Shown: positions 23,986 through 34,620 of the stretch, piece by piece
How the letters are laid out: each line of letters starts with the position of its first letter
How positions within the stretch are numbered: the stretch's first letter is position 1
From: Lampris incognitus
Lineage: Eukaryota > Chordata > Actinopteri > Lampriformes > Lampridae
DNA length: 64,000 nt
Direction: 5' to 3'
Assembly (NCBI RefSeq): GCF_029633865.1
Contig: NC_079211.1
Coordinates: 70,100,464 to 70,164,463 of the forward strand
Notes under the pieces: generated by a model
What the model was told of the DNA's origin: nothing
The model's input: only the letters and a program-made list of their open reading frames with translations
Database searches by the model: none
Position numbers and translations under genes: made by a program

Positions 23986-26436
23986 CAGCCTGTTGTCTTT
24001 TAAGCTCCTGGTCTTTCAACTCGAAATCTCTCAAGTCTGGCCATGTTGGTTTGAGAGTGCGTGGACACACCGGAAGGGGTGTTTGGATGTTGCGCCCCAT
24101 CAGGAGCTGTGCCGGTGATACTCCATGGGCAAGAGGAGTTGCTTTGTACGCCATAAGCGCTTTGTGAGGGTCCTCACTCTTCTGCAACAAGGATTTCACA
24201 GTCTTTACTGCACATTCAGCTTCCCCATTGCTTTGCGGGTAACGGTGGCTACTGGTAACATGTTGAAAGTTATAATCTTTAGCAAAATCTGCAAACTCTG
24301 CAGCAGCAAACTGCAGTCCGTTGTCTGTGACGAGTGTATCCGGCACCCCGTGGCGGCTAAAGATGACTTTTATTTTCAGAATCACAGCTGTTGCTGAAGT
24401 GCTTGTTAAATTGGCAACCTCAATTTATCTTGAATAGTAATCAATGACTACTAAATACTGACCCTTCTTCCACTCAAATAAGTCAGCTGCTAGCCGTTCC
24501 CATGGGCGTGATGGCAAGGGTGTGGTCATCAGAGGTTCTGTGGCATTTTGACTCTCTTTAGCACAAATTTCACACTAACGTACCTTCTCTCTGATCTGTT
24601 TTGTCAGCCCAGGCCACCACACTGCTTCATGGGCCCTGGCCATGCATTTCACCATTCCCTGGTGACCCTGGCGAATTTTGTCCAAGATGTCCTGTTGCAT
24701 GCTTGCTGGAATCAGTATTATCTTCCTTTCATCAACAGGCCATCCACCATCAACAGGTCGTTTCTGTATTGCCAGAAAGGCTTTAACTGTGGCGCAGAAC
24801 TGCTTTTTCCCATCCTGTGTGGATCAGGGAGGACAGCTGCTTACACACTGGATCTTCTTCTTGTGCTCTTCTTATTTGTAGCAACTTCTCAGGTGAGGCC
24901 GGGAGTTGCTGAATGACCTCATTGATTTGAGCTGTGATGTCATTCTGAAGCGCAAGGTCTTCCTCTGTTGCAGTATGCTGGAGTGGAGCTCTTGATAGAG
25001 CGTCTACTGCAATAAGATTTTTCCCTGGTACATGTACGATTGAGTAGGAAAAACGCCTAAGTCTCAATCTGAAGCGTATTATACGAGGCAGGACGTCATC
25101 CAGTGGCCTTGAGCTGAGAAGACAGATTAACGGTTTGTGGTCGGTTCGCATCACAAATTGTAGGCCCAGCAGGTAGATCTGAAATCTTTCTCAAGCCCAG
25201 GTGACAGCAAGGGCCTCCTTTTCTATTTGGGCATATCTGCGCTCTGTTTCAGTCATGCTGTGAGATATGAAAGCCACTGGCCTCCAATCTCCAGGTTCTT
25301 GAAGCTGAGATAAGACCCCTCCTAATCCGTAAGACGATGTGTCTGCTGACACCCTGGTCAGTTTCTCTGGACTGTACTGGGCAAGGACAGTAGATGAGCT
25401 GAGCTCATTTTTCACCTTTTCAAAAGCACACTGTTGCGCTGCTCCCCACATCCACATTTTTTCTGCTTTCAGGAGTTCTCTGATTGGCCCAGTGAGCTCT
25501 GCGATGTTAGGAGAGAACTTCCCCACATAGTTGACCATCCCCGTGAAGCGTTTTACGTCAGCCACATCTTTGGGTGGGGGCATCTCTCTAATTGCCCTAA
25601 TCTTCTCAGGATCTGCTTGTATGCCCTCTGAACTGACAACGTGTCCGAGAAATCTGACCTGCTTCACTGCGAACTGACATTTGTCATTCAGAGTTAGGCC
25701 CCGCTGCTGCAGTCTTTGCAACACTTGATGCACCCTGTCATCATGCTCTTTGGGCGTGGCACCAAACACCAGGATGTCATCCGCATGACACAAAGTTCCT
25801 TCTAGGCCGTCAAGCATCTATGTTAAACGCTTCTGAAAGTGTTCTGGCGCGGATGATATTCCAAAGGGAAGCCGATTATAACAATAACGACCAAATGGAG
25901 TGATGAAAGTGGTGAGTGGGGCTGAATCTTTGTGCAAAGGCACCTGGCCAAAAACCGGCAGTGGCATCCAGTTTGGAAAAAATCCTAGCTCCAGCTAGCT
26001 TAGCTAGCGTCTCATCAACAGCTGGAAGAATATGTTGCTCCCTGCACACATTTTTGTTCAGGCGGGTTAAGTCGACACATATTCTAATTGTTCCATTAGG
26101 TTTTGGTGCTACGACCATTCCTGAGCACCACTCTGTAGCTTCCTCTATGGGAGAAATAACGCCCACTTCCTCCATCCTTTTTAACTCTTCTTGAACTTTT
26201 CCTCTTAAGAGCAATGGCACACGGCGTGGCACAGCGAGGGCAAAGGGAGTGGCATTTTCTTTTAATTTAATTTTGTATTCTCCCTCTAGCTTACCTAAGC
26301 CTGTGAAAACTCTGGGATATTGTTCTTTGTAGCTGACCTCAGCTGCTGTGATAGCTTGCACAGGGCTGAGCAGGCAGAGGTCTTGTATCGCTGGTAAGCC
26401 AAGCAAAGGAGTCACTAACCCTGGCACAACATGCAC
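23985..26436 (-). pseudogene. Gypsy-1 pol remnant (RT, RNase H, integrase)
   Basis: Minus-strand pieces in order. RT palm and fingers lie at 26436-25876 (EWCSGMVVAPKPNG, then FSKLDATAGF). After a frameshift, 25817-25191 has the catalytic box as HADDILVFG, the RT thumb (VRFLGHVVSSEG) and the RNase H start (SADTSSYGLGGVLSQ). 25154-24783 holds the rest of RNase H (RTDHKPL, VDALSRAP). The integrase zinc-binding part (24781-24400) is broken. The core at 24385-23985 keeps TDNGLQF and SNGEAE, two of the DDE landmarks. The catalytic Tyr/Phe of the RT box is replaced by His. Several stops and shifts mean no functional polyprotein. Confidence 0.85.
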
Positions 26437-26506
26437 TCACTGCTCCGCTACAATTCCATTGTGACTAATATCCACAGTAAAATGTCCCTTCACTTCTATG
26501 GGAGAG

Positions 26507-27389
26507 TTACTTGGTCCACAGTCTTTTGGTTGACAGTAGCAGCTTTCCATGTGGCTTTTGTGAATACAAATGTGCCGGGATAACTGTCCCTGCAGCGCCC
26601 GTGTCCAACTTGAACGTCATCTGCTGACCATTCACTGCAACCGAGTTCTGCCAGAATGTGTTCGATTTTGTACAATTCACTGTGCCCAGGAACAATGTCT
26701 CTACGTTTTCATCGAAGTCATTTTCCTTAATTTCTTCCACTCTCATTTTCGTTTTACAAACAGCGGCAAAATGCCCCCTTTTCTTACATTTCCTGCACTC
26801 AGCAGTGCGCGCGAGACATGCATCGAATGAATTTTCACGTGTCTCCCAATATCTACCACATTTAGTATTTGCATTATTTTGCACTCTTTCCTTTGGTTTA
26901 AAACCACTTTTTCCGTGTGGAGAGTATTTCTGTTTGAACTTGAATCTAACTGCATCCATGTTTGCCTCTGTGCCATCTGTGCTACTCTGTCTCAATGCAG
27001 GCTGTTGCTTTTTAATTTCCTCACTCTGGCGGATTTGTGTGACAGCTTTCACGAGTCAACTCAGAATCTAGCTGCAACTTCTCTGAAAGTCCATGGTCTC
27101 TGATACCTATGACAAGGCGGTCTCTGATCATCTCATCTTGGAGAATACTGACATACTGACAATGCTCAGCCAGTTGATGCACAGCAGTAATAAACGCTAC
27201 AACCGTCTCACCAGGCTCCTGGCTACGCTTGTTGAATTTAGCTCTTTCCTAGATCACATTATGCTTGCATATGAAATCTTTATCAAACGCTTGCTTTACT
27301 TTGTCGTACTTTTTCTTGTCCTCATCCGTCAGTGCTAGCGTGCTCAGAACGTCATCCGCCATGTCTCCCATAGTGTAAACTAGCGAGTT
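26507..27389 (-). pseudogene. Gypsy-1 gag C-terminus and protease remnant
   Basis: Minus-strand gag homology starts at the L1 insertion point (27389) with NSLVYTMGDMADDVL and continues, with stops, to a frame at 27052-26507. That frame carries one intact CCHC zinc knuckle (CRKCKKRGHFAAVC) preceded by a degraded first knuckle, then an aspartic protease active site (FKLDTGAAGTVI). Gag packages the RNA genome and the protease matures the polyprotein. This copy is inactive. Confidence 0.82.
27377..27389. repeat. L1 target-site duplication, 5' copy
   Basis: AAACTAGCGAGTT at 27377-27389 matches AAACTAGCGCGTT at 40712-40724 in 12 of 13 bases. The two copies bracket the L1, and Gypsy-1 gag homology resumes beyond both. 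Confidence 0.8.
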
Positions 27390-27653
27390 CATGAAAAGAG
27401 TGCTGTTGAAGATGGCGGCGTAACGTACAGACCGCGTCAGAATTCTCTCCTGAACGTATTTTTTTAAAATAGCAATTTAGACGATTATTTTATAGAAAAG
27501 TGTATTATTATTAATAGGATATATTTCATTATCTAAATATCGTTCTTCCACGAACGATATTTGGTAAGAACAAACGTCAAGTTACTTTTTCCCACAGCTC
27601 TCAACTAGCTTCACAGATTAAGCTAACACAGCTAGCTAGCTTTTCGTTGAGAG

Positions 27654-28425
27654 ATGGCAACCGCACCTAGCAACTTAGCAACGAAGCGCAAGTCTACTGT
27701 TGGTGGTGGTGCTGGCTCAGCGGACTCCCGTCAAAAACCCAGCAGGTCAACAAGAGAACCAGGTCGCTGACAGAAGATGAGGACATTGCTCATAGCATCA
27801 TTACAAAGCTGACTGGCCGTCAACGGAAGAGCAGACAGTCTACAGGCAGGAATTGACGGGCTGACAGAATCAGTCCAGTTCATGTGTGGTGAGGGGAAAG
27901 ATCTGAAGCAGAGTGGACGCCACGGTCACCAGATTCAATAGGACAGAGCAGAAGTTGGCTGAAATGGAAAACAGGGTGCTTGAACTGTCAAGGTACAAAC
28001 GACGCTGAGACCTGCGTCTGTTCGGCCTCGTTGAGAAGGAAGGAGAGGACATTCGGGAGAAGGTGATTGCCATTTGCCAGAGAACGGCTCCAGACCTCCG
28101 GGACAAACTCCCTGACGTAATCGACAGTGTCCACAGGCTCGGGAAACCGCATCAGGACAACCAGCGTCCGAGAGCCATTATTCTGCAGTTCTCAATGAGA
28201 CACTACCGCGACGGGGTCTGGAAAGCAGCGAAGCACTCAACATTCCTACCAGAGGACAAGCCGCGGTTCAAGGAAGACTTCTCTCCAGAGGACAGGGCAA
28301 GACGTCACCTACTGTGGCCGTTGGTGGAGCAGGCAAGAAAGGAGAGCAAGCTGGCCTACTTCGTCGGTGCTAGAGCCTTCATCGAGAGAAAGGAAATTCA
28401 CCCCCCCCCCCAAGCAGACGGGTGA
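27654..28425 (+). pseudogene. L1 ORF1 (RNA-binding protein), frameshifted
   Basis: Starts ATGGCAACCGCACCTAGC at 27654 with a basic, Ser/Thr-rich N-terminus, and is broken by a frameshift and stop near 27770. The C-terminal part is open at 28063-28425 and includes IDSVHRLGKP, RPRAIILQFSMRHYRD, DFSPEDRARR and AYFVGARAFI. This is the conserved RRM/C-terminal block of L1 ORF1 (Transposase_22 family), which coats L1 RNA. A run of ten C at 28401-28410 precedes the end. Several frame breaks make it non-functional. Confidence 0.85.
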
Positions 28426-28646
28426 CTAGCCAGCAGCGTAGGAGACTGTCTATCTGATGGCGCAAGGTGAAGACAGGGAATACCAATGTATCGTTTGCTC
28501 GTTCATTCATTCATCAACTACAGTTCAGACTGTTGCTTGTTCATTCAGTCTTGAATAGCTTTTTTGTGCTTGGTTTCGCTAACATAGGATACTCTCCCGT
28601 TATGGGCCTCCTTGTGATATCTTTCTTGTAGCGTTAACGGTACAAT
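28426..28646 (+). other. L1 inter-ORF region, left part
   Basis: Non-coding spacer between ORF1 and ORF2 of the L1, cut by Gypsy-2 and continuing at 34058. It contains GGATACTCTCCCGTTATGGG near 28587, a motif repeated in the right part. Confidence 0.7.
28642..28646. repeat. Gypsy-2 target-site duplication (ACAAT)
   Basis: ACAAT precedes the LTR at 28647 and recurs at 34053-34057 after the other LTR: a 5-bp duplication as expected for Ty3/Gypsy integration. Confidence 0.92.
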
Positions 28647-29326
28647 TGTTATGCTCGCGCACCAGAACCTGACCCGTGTGGCAAAACCCAAGACAGACAG
28701 ACACGAGATAACTTCCAAAGGGAGGTTTTATTGTGGGAGGGAAATGTATGGTGAAAAAAGGCGTTCTGTTAGTGGGATGTGTGAGTAAACTATGTGTGGT
28801 GTCCCGTGGTTTGCGTGAATAACTATGTGTGAGTGTTTTTAGCCAATGTGTGGTGCGGTATGTAAATGACCAGGAGGTGTTGAAAAAATGTGCGTGTACC
28901 TGGCGAGAAAGTCCAGTCCGTGATCCAAGGGGGGTTGTCCGAGAAAGTCCAGGTCCGAGATCCGGGAAGTCGAGTCCGAAAGGAGGGGTCCAGATAGAGG
29001 GACAAGGGGGGAGATCGCAGGAGAGGTCCGGGGAGAAACGTGAAGGTCGCTGGGGACAAGGGAGACGCGGGGAGCCGTGGAAATCGCGGAGGGAGAGTCG
29101 CAGGGTTCAGTACGTCCAAGCACGGAGTGGTGTTCTGGGAGGCTTCTTGTAGAAGGCTGCCTGATTGCCACAGGTGTGCCTGATGGATGATGGCAAACAC
29201 CTGGTGCAGTGCAGCGCTCGTCTCCTCAGAGCGCGAGCCGAGCGCTCGGATGTTTCCGGCACGTCCGAGCTGGGGGAGTGGCTTGAACGTACCGGGGAGG
29301 CAGCTCGGGGCGGTGTAACCACAACA
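28647..29326 (-). repeat. Gypsy-2 3' LTR
   Basis: 680 bp, the same length as the LTR at 33373-34052 and almost identical. It carries a G-to-C change in the segment that pairs with the primer-binding site in the other LTR (plus strand ACGTCCAAGC here, ACGTCGAAGC there). The pol reading frame extends about 72 codons into it, to a stop at 29107. Confidence 0.95.
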
Positions 29327-32300
29327 GGACCCCCCCTCCTACGGGAGACACCGGGTGACCGTCCGATGGCGTTGGGGTGGGCCCGATAGAACTCCTCCAG
29401 GAGTGCGGGGTCGGCCAGGTAGGACCGGGGAACCCAGCTGCGGTCCTCGGGCCCATAGCCAACCCAGTCCACCAGGTATTGGTACCCACGCCCCCGGCGG
29501 CGTACGGCGAGCAGCTGGTCGACATCCCAGACCATGTCACCACCGTCGAGGACCCTGGGGGGTGGAGGAGCTTGGACAGGGGGAGACAGGGGGCTGGTGG
29601 CTACCGGTTTGAGGCGCGAGACATGGAAGACGGGATGGATCTTGAGTGAGGTAGGGAGATGGAGACGCACCGCCGAAGGGTTGACGATGCGGTCGATGGT
29701 GTAGGGACCGACGTAGCGGGGAGCCAGCTTCCGGTTGAGGGTAGGGAGGGGCAGGTCCCGGGCCAGGAGCCATACCCTCTGGCCAGGTCGATAAGCTGGG
29801 GCCGGCACTCTCCGCCGGTTGGCGCTGCGCCGGGCCCGCTCTGTAGCTCGCAACATAGCGGCCCGGGCGGTCTTCCAAACGCGCCGACATCGGCGGAGAT
29901 GGGCCCTCGTGGACGGGACCGCCACCTCCAACTCCTGATGGGGGAACAGAGGGGGTTGATAGCCCAGGGAACACTCGAAGGGGGACAAACCGGTAGCCGA
30001 ACTCTCCATGGAGTTGAGCGAGTACTCCACCCAGGGCAGGTACTTGCTCCAGGAAGCGGGGTTGCTGGTGGTAACGCAACGCAAAGCCGCCTCCAGGGCT
30101 TGATTGGCCCGCTCTGCCTGCCCATTGGTCTGGGGGTGATACCCGGAGGAGAGGCTGACCGTGGCCCCAATCCCCTTACAGAAGGCCTGCCATACCTTCG
30201 AAGTGAACTGGGGACCACGGTCAGAGACAATGTCCAGGGGAATCCCATGAGGTCGGACGACGTGGGAGACGAGAAGGTCCGCCGTCTCGGCTGCAGAGGG
30301 GAGTTTGGTGAGGGCAACAAAATGGACGGCCTTGGAAAACCGGTCGACAATGGTCAGAATGGTGTCATTGCCTTGGGACACGGGGAGGCCAGTTACGAAG
30401 TCCAAGGCAATGTGGGACCAAGGTCGGCCGGGGACAGGAAGGGGGCGCAGCAGACCTGCTGGAGGGCGATGGAGAGCCTTGCTGCGGGCGCAGGTGGTGC
30501 AGGCTGCCACGAACTCTCTGGTGTCTGCCTCCATGGTGGGCCACCAGAAACCCCTGCGGATGAAGGCCACCGTTCGGTAGACACCGGGGTGGCAGGCAAG
30601 ATGGCTGGAGTGGCCCCACTCCAGCACCTGGGGCCGGACAGAGGGAGGCACAAATAGCCGGTTCCGGGGTCCATTGCCTGGGTCGGGATGGGCGCGCTGG
30701 GCCCTTCTCACCACTGATTCGATGGCCCAGGTGACGGCACCCACCACCCGGGCCGGGGGAAGGATGGTGTCTTGGGCGTCAGGGGACCCCTCGGGAAACA
30801 GACGGGAGAGGGCGTCTGCCCTGACGTTCTTGGTGCCCGGGCGGTAGGTGAGGGTGAAGTCGAACCGGCTGAAGAAGAGAGCCCAGCGCGCCTGCCTGGG
30901 GTTGAGCCTCTTAGCCGTCCGTACGTAGGTCAGGTTTTTGTGATCGGACCATACGATGAACGGCTGCCCTGCTCCCTCCAGCCAGTGTCTCCACTCCTCT
31001 AGGGTGGCGTGGACGGCCAGCAACTCCCTGTTGCCGATGTCATAATTCTTCTCCGCAGGACTGAAACGCCGGGAGAAGAAGGCGCACGGGTGGATCTTCT
31101 GGTCCTCCTCCAACCGCTGGGAGAGGACGGCTCCGATGCCCGTGTCCGATGCGTCCACCTCCACGATGAACTGTCTGCACGGGTCCGGGTGGGCGAGCAC
31201 CGGAGCCGTTGTGAACAGCCTCTTCAGGGCCAAGAAGGCGGCTTCCGCCTCCGAGGTCCAGGAGAAGGGGCGGAGGTTGGAGGTGAGTGCAGTGAGGGGG
31301 GCGGCCACACGGCTGAACCCCCTGATGAAGCGCCGGTAGAAGTTTGCAAACCCCAGGAAGCGCTGGAGTTGCGTCCTGTTGGTGGGCCGCGCCCACTCCT
31401 CCACCGCTCGGGTCTTCCTGGGGTCAGTGCGGACGAGCCCCTTCTCCACGATGTGGCCAAGGAACTCCACGGAGGCGGAGTGGAACACGCACTTCTCGGC
31501 TTTCACGAAGAGCCTGTTCTCCAGCAGCCGTTGGAGGACCAGGCGGACATGCTGGTGGTGTTCCTCCTCAGTCCTGGAGAACACGAGTATGTCATCCAGG
31601 TACACCACCGCGAACGTGTTCAGCATGTCCCGGAGCACGTCGTTGACCAATGCCTGGAAGACGGCCGGGGCGTTGGTGAGGCCGAAGGGCATAACGAGGT
31701 ACTCGAAATGCCCTAGGTGGGTGTTGAAGGCCGTCTTCCATTCATCCCCTTCCCGGATGCGCACCAGGTGGTACGCGCTGCGCAGGTCCAGCTTCGTGAA
31801 CACCGTGGCGTGAGTGAGTGGCTCGAACGTGGAACTCATAAGGGGGAGTGGGTATTTATTTTTCACCGTGATATTATTTAACATTCGATAATCTATGCAA
31901 GGCCTCAGCCTGCCCTCCTTCTTTGCCACAAAAAAGAAGCCCGCCGCCACCGGGGAAGACGAGGGCCTTATGATTCCTGAGGCCAGGGACTCTGTGATAT
32001 AATTGCGCATAGCCTCCTTCTCTGGGACGGAGAGGTTATACAACCGACCGGTGGGAAGGGCGGCCCCGGGAAAGAGATCTATGGCACAATCATAGGGACG
32101 GTGAGGGGGGAGGGAAAGTGCACTCTCTTTACTAAATACAGGGGCTAAATCGTGATAAATGGAAGGAACACCAGTGAGATCCGTGGGAGGAGGCACGGGT
32201 CTGAGGCCGCTGGACGGGGAGTGGGCGGAGCGAAGGCAGTTGGCATGACACGCAACGCTCCAACCCAAAATCCGCCCAGTAGACCAAGAGATGTAGGGAT

Positions 32301-32403
32301 CGTGCCGTTCCAACCACGGTCTTCCTAACACCAGGGGCGCTGTGGGGGCGTGCAAAACCAAGAAACGGATAGCTTCCACGTGATTACCCGAAAGAGTGAG
32401 GGT
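29107..32403 (-). CDS. Gypsy-2 pol: RT, RNase H, integrase, chromodomain
   Basis: An uninterrupted frame of about 1,090 codons. Counting from the GTG at 32379: end of a protease-like domain ([16 protein letters not shown], residues 18-32); RT with [10 protein letters not shown] (about 258-267); RNase H with [13 protein letters not shown] (408-420), RELL, SDHKNL and ADALSR; integrase zinc finger (H590/H593-C627/C630); catalytic D660, D720 and E756; GPY/F motif (VGPYTI); chromodomain about 949-1004 ([17 protein letters not shown]). The chromodomain normally targets integration to histone marks. The last 72 or so residues are LTR-encoded. The protease active-site part is absent and no start codon of its own is evident, so expression would have required an upstream gag fusion. 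All RT and IN catalytic residues look intact. Confidence 0.93.
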   Translation of the reverse strand, partial: TLTLSGNHVEAIRFLVLHAPTAPLVLGRPWLERHDPYISWSTGRILGWSVACHANCLRSAHSPSSGLRPVPPPTDLTGVPSIYHDLAPVFSKESALSLPPHRPYDCAIDLFPGAALPTGRLYNLSVPEKEAMRNYITESLASGIIRPSSSPVAAGFFFVAKKEGRLRPCIDYRMLNNITVKNKYPLPLMSSTFEPLTHATVFTKLDLRSAYHLVRIREGDEWKTAFNTHLGHFEYLVMPFGLTNAPAVFQALVNDVLRDMLNTFAVVYLDDILVFSRTEEEHHQHVRLVLQRLLENRLFVKAEKCVFHSASVEFLGHIVEKGLVRTDPRKTRAVEEWARPTNRTQLQRFLGFANFYRRFIRGFSRVAAPLTALTSNLRPFSWTSEAEAAFLALKRLFTTAPVLAHPDPCRQFIVEVDASDTGIGAVLSQRLEEDQKIHPCAFFSRRFSPAEKNYDIGNRELLAVHATLEEWRHWLEGAGQPFIVWSDHKNLTYVRTAKRLNPRQARWALFFSRFDFTLTYRPGTKNVRADALSRLFPEGSPDAQDTILPPARVVGAVTWAIESVVRRAQRAHPDPGNGPRNRLFVPPSVRPQVLEWGHSSHLACHPGVYRTVAFIRRGFWWPTMEADTREFVAACTTCARSKALHRPPAGLLRPLPVPGRPWSHIALDFVTGLPVSQGNDTILTIVDRFSKAVHFVALTKLPSAAETADLLVSHVVRPHGIPLDIVSDRGPQFTSKVWQAFCKGIGATVSLSSGYHPQTNGQAERANQALEAALRCVTTSNPASWSKYLPWVEYSLNSMESSATGLSPFECSLGYQPPLFPHQELEVAVPSTRAHLRRCRRVWKTARAAMLRATERARRSANRRRVPAPAYRPGQRVWLLARDLPLPTLNRKLAPRYVGPYTIDRIVNPSAVRLHLPTSLKIHPVFHVSRLKPVATSPLSPPVQAPPPPRVLDGGDMVWDVDQLLAVRRRGRGYQYLVDWVGYGPEDRSWVPRSYLADPALLEEFYRAHPNAIGRSPGVSRRRGGPVVVTPPRAASPVRSSHSPSSDVPETSERSARALRRRALHCTRCLPSSIRHTCGNQAAFYKKPPRTPLRAWTY
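29330..29339 (-). promoter_or_regulatory. Gypsy-2 polypurine tract
   Basis: On the minus strand AGGAGGGGGG lies three bases before the 3' LTR start, the expected place for priming of plus-strand DNA. Confidence 0.7.
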
Positions 32404-33356
32404 GGAGAGAGCCCACGGGACGCTGACCCAGGGAAGGCACCGGTAGGACGGACGGGGGTTGGTCTATGGGAGGGGCCAGCGCACGGGGCGCGTTCCTGGC
32501 GCCGCTCCCGCAGCCGTTCGTCCATCTGGAGGGCGAGGGTGACGAGCTCGTTGAAGGAGGCAGGGCGGTCCCGAACGATAAGATCTTTGATGGGCTCGCT
32601 CAGCCCCCTCCTGTACGCGCTCTTGAGCGCAGTGTCATCCCACCCACTGTCTGCCGCGAGTATCCTTACCTCCAGGGAATAATCTCCCACCGACCTGGCT
32701 CCCTGTTGGATGGAATGGAGGCGGCCGGCAGCGTCCTGCCCGTCAGCTGGGTGGTCGAACACCAGATTGAACTCGCAGCGGAAGGCACCATAGTCCGAGG
32801 CGAGCTGCTCGGTATGGCCTACCGCCGCTATGGCCCAGCTGAGGGCTTTGCCGGTGAGGAGGGACATGACAAGGGCTACCTTGGTCTCTCCTGTCCTATA
32901 CCTAGCTGGCTGGTGTTTGAACAGGAGCTCACACTGACCAAGGAAACCCCTGCACAGCTCGAACTCCCCACCGAAGGCCTTGGGGCAGGGGAGGTTAGGC
33001 TCGCACCGGGGGTCCAGTGGGGGTTGACTCGGAGGGGGAACGTCGGGACCAGGAACGGGGAAACCGGAGGCCGAGCTGGGGGCAGAGACCGAGGCCAGGG
33101 CAGGGTGGTCGCTCATCCTGGAGACCGCTGTGGAGAGTGCAGCGATCTGCGCGGTGAGGGTATCTAACGCGCTCGTCGCGGCCTGGGAGCCGGACTGAAG
33201 ATCGCTGATCTCTCCGGTGACACGGGTGAAGGCAGTAGTAAGCTCTGAGCAGAGAGAGGCAAGTTGGCAACTGTGACTTCTTACTACTGCCTCTAGGGGG
33301 ACGGAGCTCTGGGGCGTCACAGGGACCGTCCGCTCCTTGGGTTTGCCTGGGTCCAT
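32325..33356 (-). CDS. Gypsy-2 gag, C-terminally replaced after deletion
   Basis: 343 codons from ATG at 33356, only 16 bp after the 5' LTR. The N-terminus ([15 protein letters not shown]) is followed by a predicted coiled coil (residues about 30-80), a Pro-rich linker, and the capsid-like core ([19 protein letters not shown] through [19 protein letters not shown] to [15 protein letters not shown]). The expected CCHC zinc knuckle and the protease active-site motif are missing. The frame instead runs about 30 codons out of frame across the start of pol and stops at 32325. I infer an internal deletion with its junction at about 32395-32470. Overlap with pol is about 55-80 bp in another frame. 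Confidence 0.88.
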   Translation of the reverse strand: MDPGKPKERTVPVTPQSSVPLEAVVRSHSCQLASLCSELTTAFTRVTGEISDLQSGSQAATSALDTLTAQIAALSTAVSRMSDHPALASVSAPSSASGFPVPGPDVPPPSQPPLDPRCEPNLPCPKAFGGEFELCRGFLGQCELLFKHQPARYRTGETKVALVMSLLTGKALSWAIAAVGHTEQLASDYGAFRCEFNLVFDHPADGQDAAGRLHSIQQGARSVGDYSLEVRILAADSGWDDTALKSAYRRGLSEPIKDLIVRDRPASFNELVTLALQMDERLRERRQERAPCAGPSHRPTPVRPTGAFPGSASRGLSPPSLFRVITWKLSVSWFCTPPQRPWC

Positions 33357-33360
33357 AATG

Positions 33361-33370
33361 GCTTCGACGT
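33361..33370 (-). promoter_or_regulatory. Gypsy-2 self-primer binding site
   Basis: On the minus strand ACGTCGAAGC lies two bases after the 5' LTR, where a tRNA-binding site would be. It is an exact reverse complement of GCTTCGACGT in the 5' LTR at 33847-33838 (minus strand). That is the arrangement of Tf1/sushi elements, whose mRNA 5' end folds back as primer. Function is inferred by analogy. Confidence 0.72.
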
Positions 33371-33372
33371 TC

Positions 33373-34052
33373 TGTTATGCTCGCGCACCAGAACCTGACC
33401 CGTGTGGCGAAACCCAAGACAGACAGACACGAGATAACTTCCAAAGGGAGGTTTTATTGTGGGAGGGAAATGTATGGTGAAAAAAGGCGTTCTGTTAGTG
33501 GGATGTGTGAGTAAACTATGTGTGGTGTCCCGTGGTTTGCGTGAATAAGTATGTGTGAGTGTTTTTAGCCAATGTGTGGCGCGGTATGTAAATGACCAGG
33601 AGGTGTTGAAAAAATGTGCGTGCACCTGGCGAGAAAGTCCAGTCCGTGATCCAAGGGGGGTTGTCCGAGAAAGTCCAGGTCCGAGATCCGGGAAGTCGAG
33701 TCCGAAAGGAGGGGTCCAGATAGAGGGACAAGGGGGGAGATCGCAGGAGAGGTCCGGGGAGAAACGTGAAGGTCGCTGGGGACAAGGGAGACGCGGGGAG
33801 CCGTGGAAATCGCGGAGGGAGAGTCACAGGGTTCAGTACGTCGAAGCACGGAGTGGTGTTCTGGGAGGCTTCTTGTAGAAGGCTGCCTGATTGCCACAGG
33901 TGTGCCTGATGGATGATGGCAAACACCTGGTGCAGTGCAGCGCTCGTCTCCTCAGAGCGCGAGCCGAGCGCTCGGATGTTTCCGGCACGTCCGAGCTGGG
34001 GGAGTGGCTTGAACGTACCGGGGAGGCAGCTCGGGGCGGTGTAACCACAACA
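33373..34052 (-). repeat. Gypsy-2 5' LTR with inferred transcription start
   Basis: 680 bp, TGTT...AACA ends. The self-primer match at 33847-33838 would mark the mRNA 5' end, giving a U3 of about 205 bp and R-U5 of about 475 bp. A weak TATA-like CTACAAGA lies about 30 bp upstream (near 33877). A perfect 5-bp target duplication borders it at 34053. Confidence 0.9.
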
Positions 34053-34057
34053 ACAAT

Positions 34058-34620
34058 GCTACGGTCTCTCTCAAGTAACGGTACCGCCACGAGCCCGGCG
34101 TTGCAGATCGTCTCCTGCTGCATTGGTCTCTGTTTCTTGTAAAGTTAACCTGTTTATAGTTGCACTGGAACTGTGTACGTTCAAACCTGCCAGATTGCCC
34201 TCGTTCATAGGGTGTGCGCTCGCTGCTGGGTTTGTGCTGGGTTTGTGACTAGGTAAAGTTAGGATACTCTCCCGGCATGGGCCTCCTATTGTAATCTATC
34301 TCTCTTAATTTTCTAGTAACCTTAGTCCAATGTTCAATGTCTAATGTCCTCGGTGTGATTGCACCATGCTATACATACGTTTTTTTATTAATGGAAGAAT
34401 AATAGAAAGAAACTGGTTATTAAATATAATTAATAATAAGCTATTATTATTATTATAGCTTGTTAAGAATAGAAACCTTTTTATTATTGTTTAATATATA
34501 TTATTAAATTGCTAGTTTGATGTTAAAAAGGAGAGCTTTCTGCTCTTATAAGATTCTACTCGCTCAGATTTCAGGGTATTATCTACTTAGCTACACTACT
34601 TCATTCGTATTCGCTCTTAA
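34058..34620 (+). other. L1 inter-ORF region, right part
   Basis: Continuation of the L1 spacer, AT-rich with (ATT)n near 34440. GGATACTCTCCCGGCATGGG near 34262 repeats the motif at 28587, about 270 bp away once Gypsy-2 is removed. No coding potential. Confidence 0.65.

Larger units (their letters stand above)
28647..34052 (-). mobile_element. Gypsy-2: chromodomain Ty3/Gypsy element, Tf1/sushi-like
   Basis: A 5,406-bp LTR retrotransposon on the minus strand with two 680-bp LTRs (TGTT...AACA), a 5-bp ACAAT target duplication, gag, and a long intact pol ending in a chromodomain. The LTRs differ by about six substitutions by eye (about 0.9 %), so the insertion is young compared with its L1 host. 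In place of a normal tRNA primer site it has a sequence complementary to its own LTR, as in self-priming Tf1/sushi elements. An internal deletion appears to have removed the zinc-knuckle and protease active-site region, so it is probably non-autonomous. It is oriented with the host gene. Confidence 0.93.

Noticed and set aside
28823..29200. Open frames in both LTRs of Gypsy-2 (107-136 codons, on both strands)
   Set aside because: The same frames occur in both LTR copies, with no known domain; probably due to GC-rich LTR composition. The minus-strand one is partly the LTR-encoded tail of pol.
29159..31813. Plus-strand open frames (up to 332 codons) opposite Gypsy-2 pol
   Set aside because: Antisense shadows of a GC-rich coding region, with no recognisable domains.
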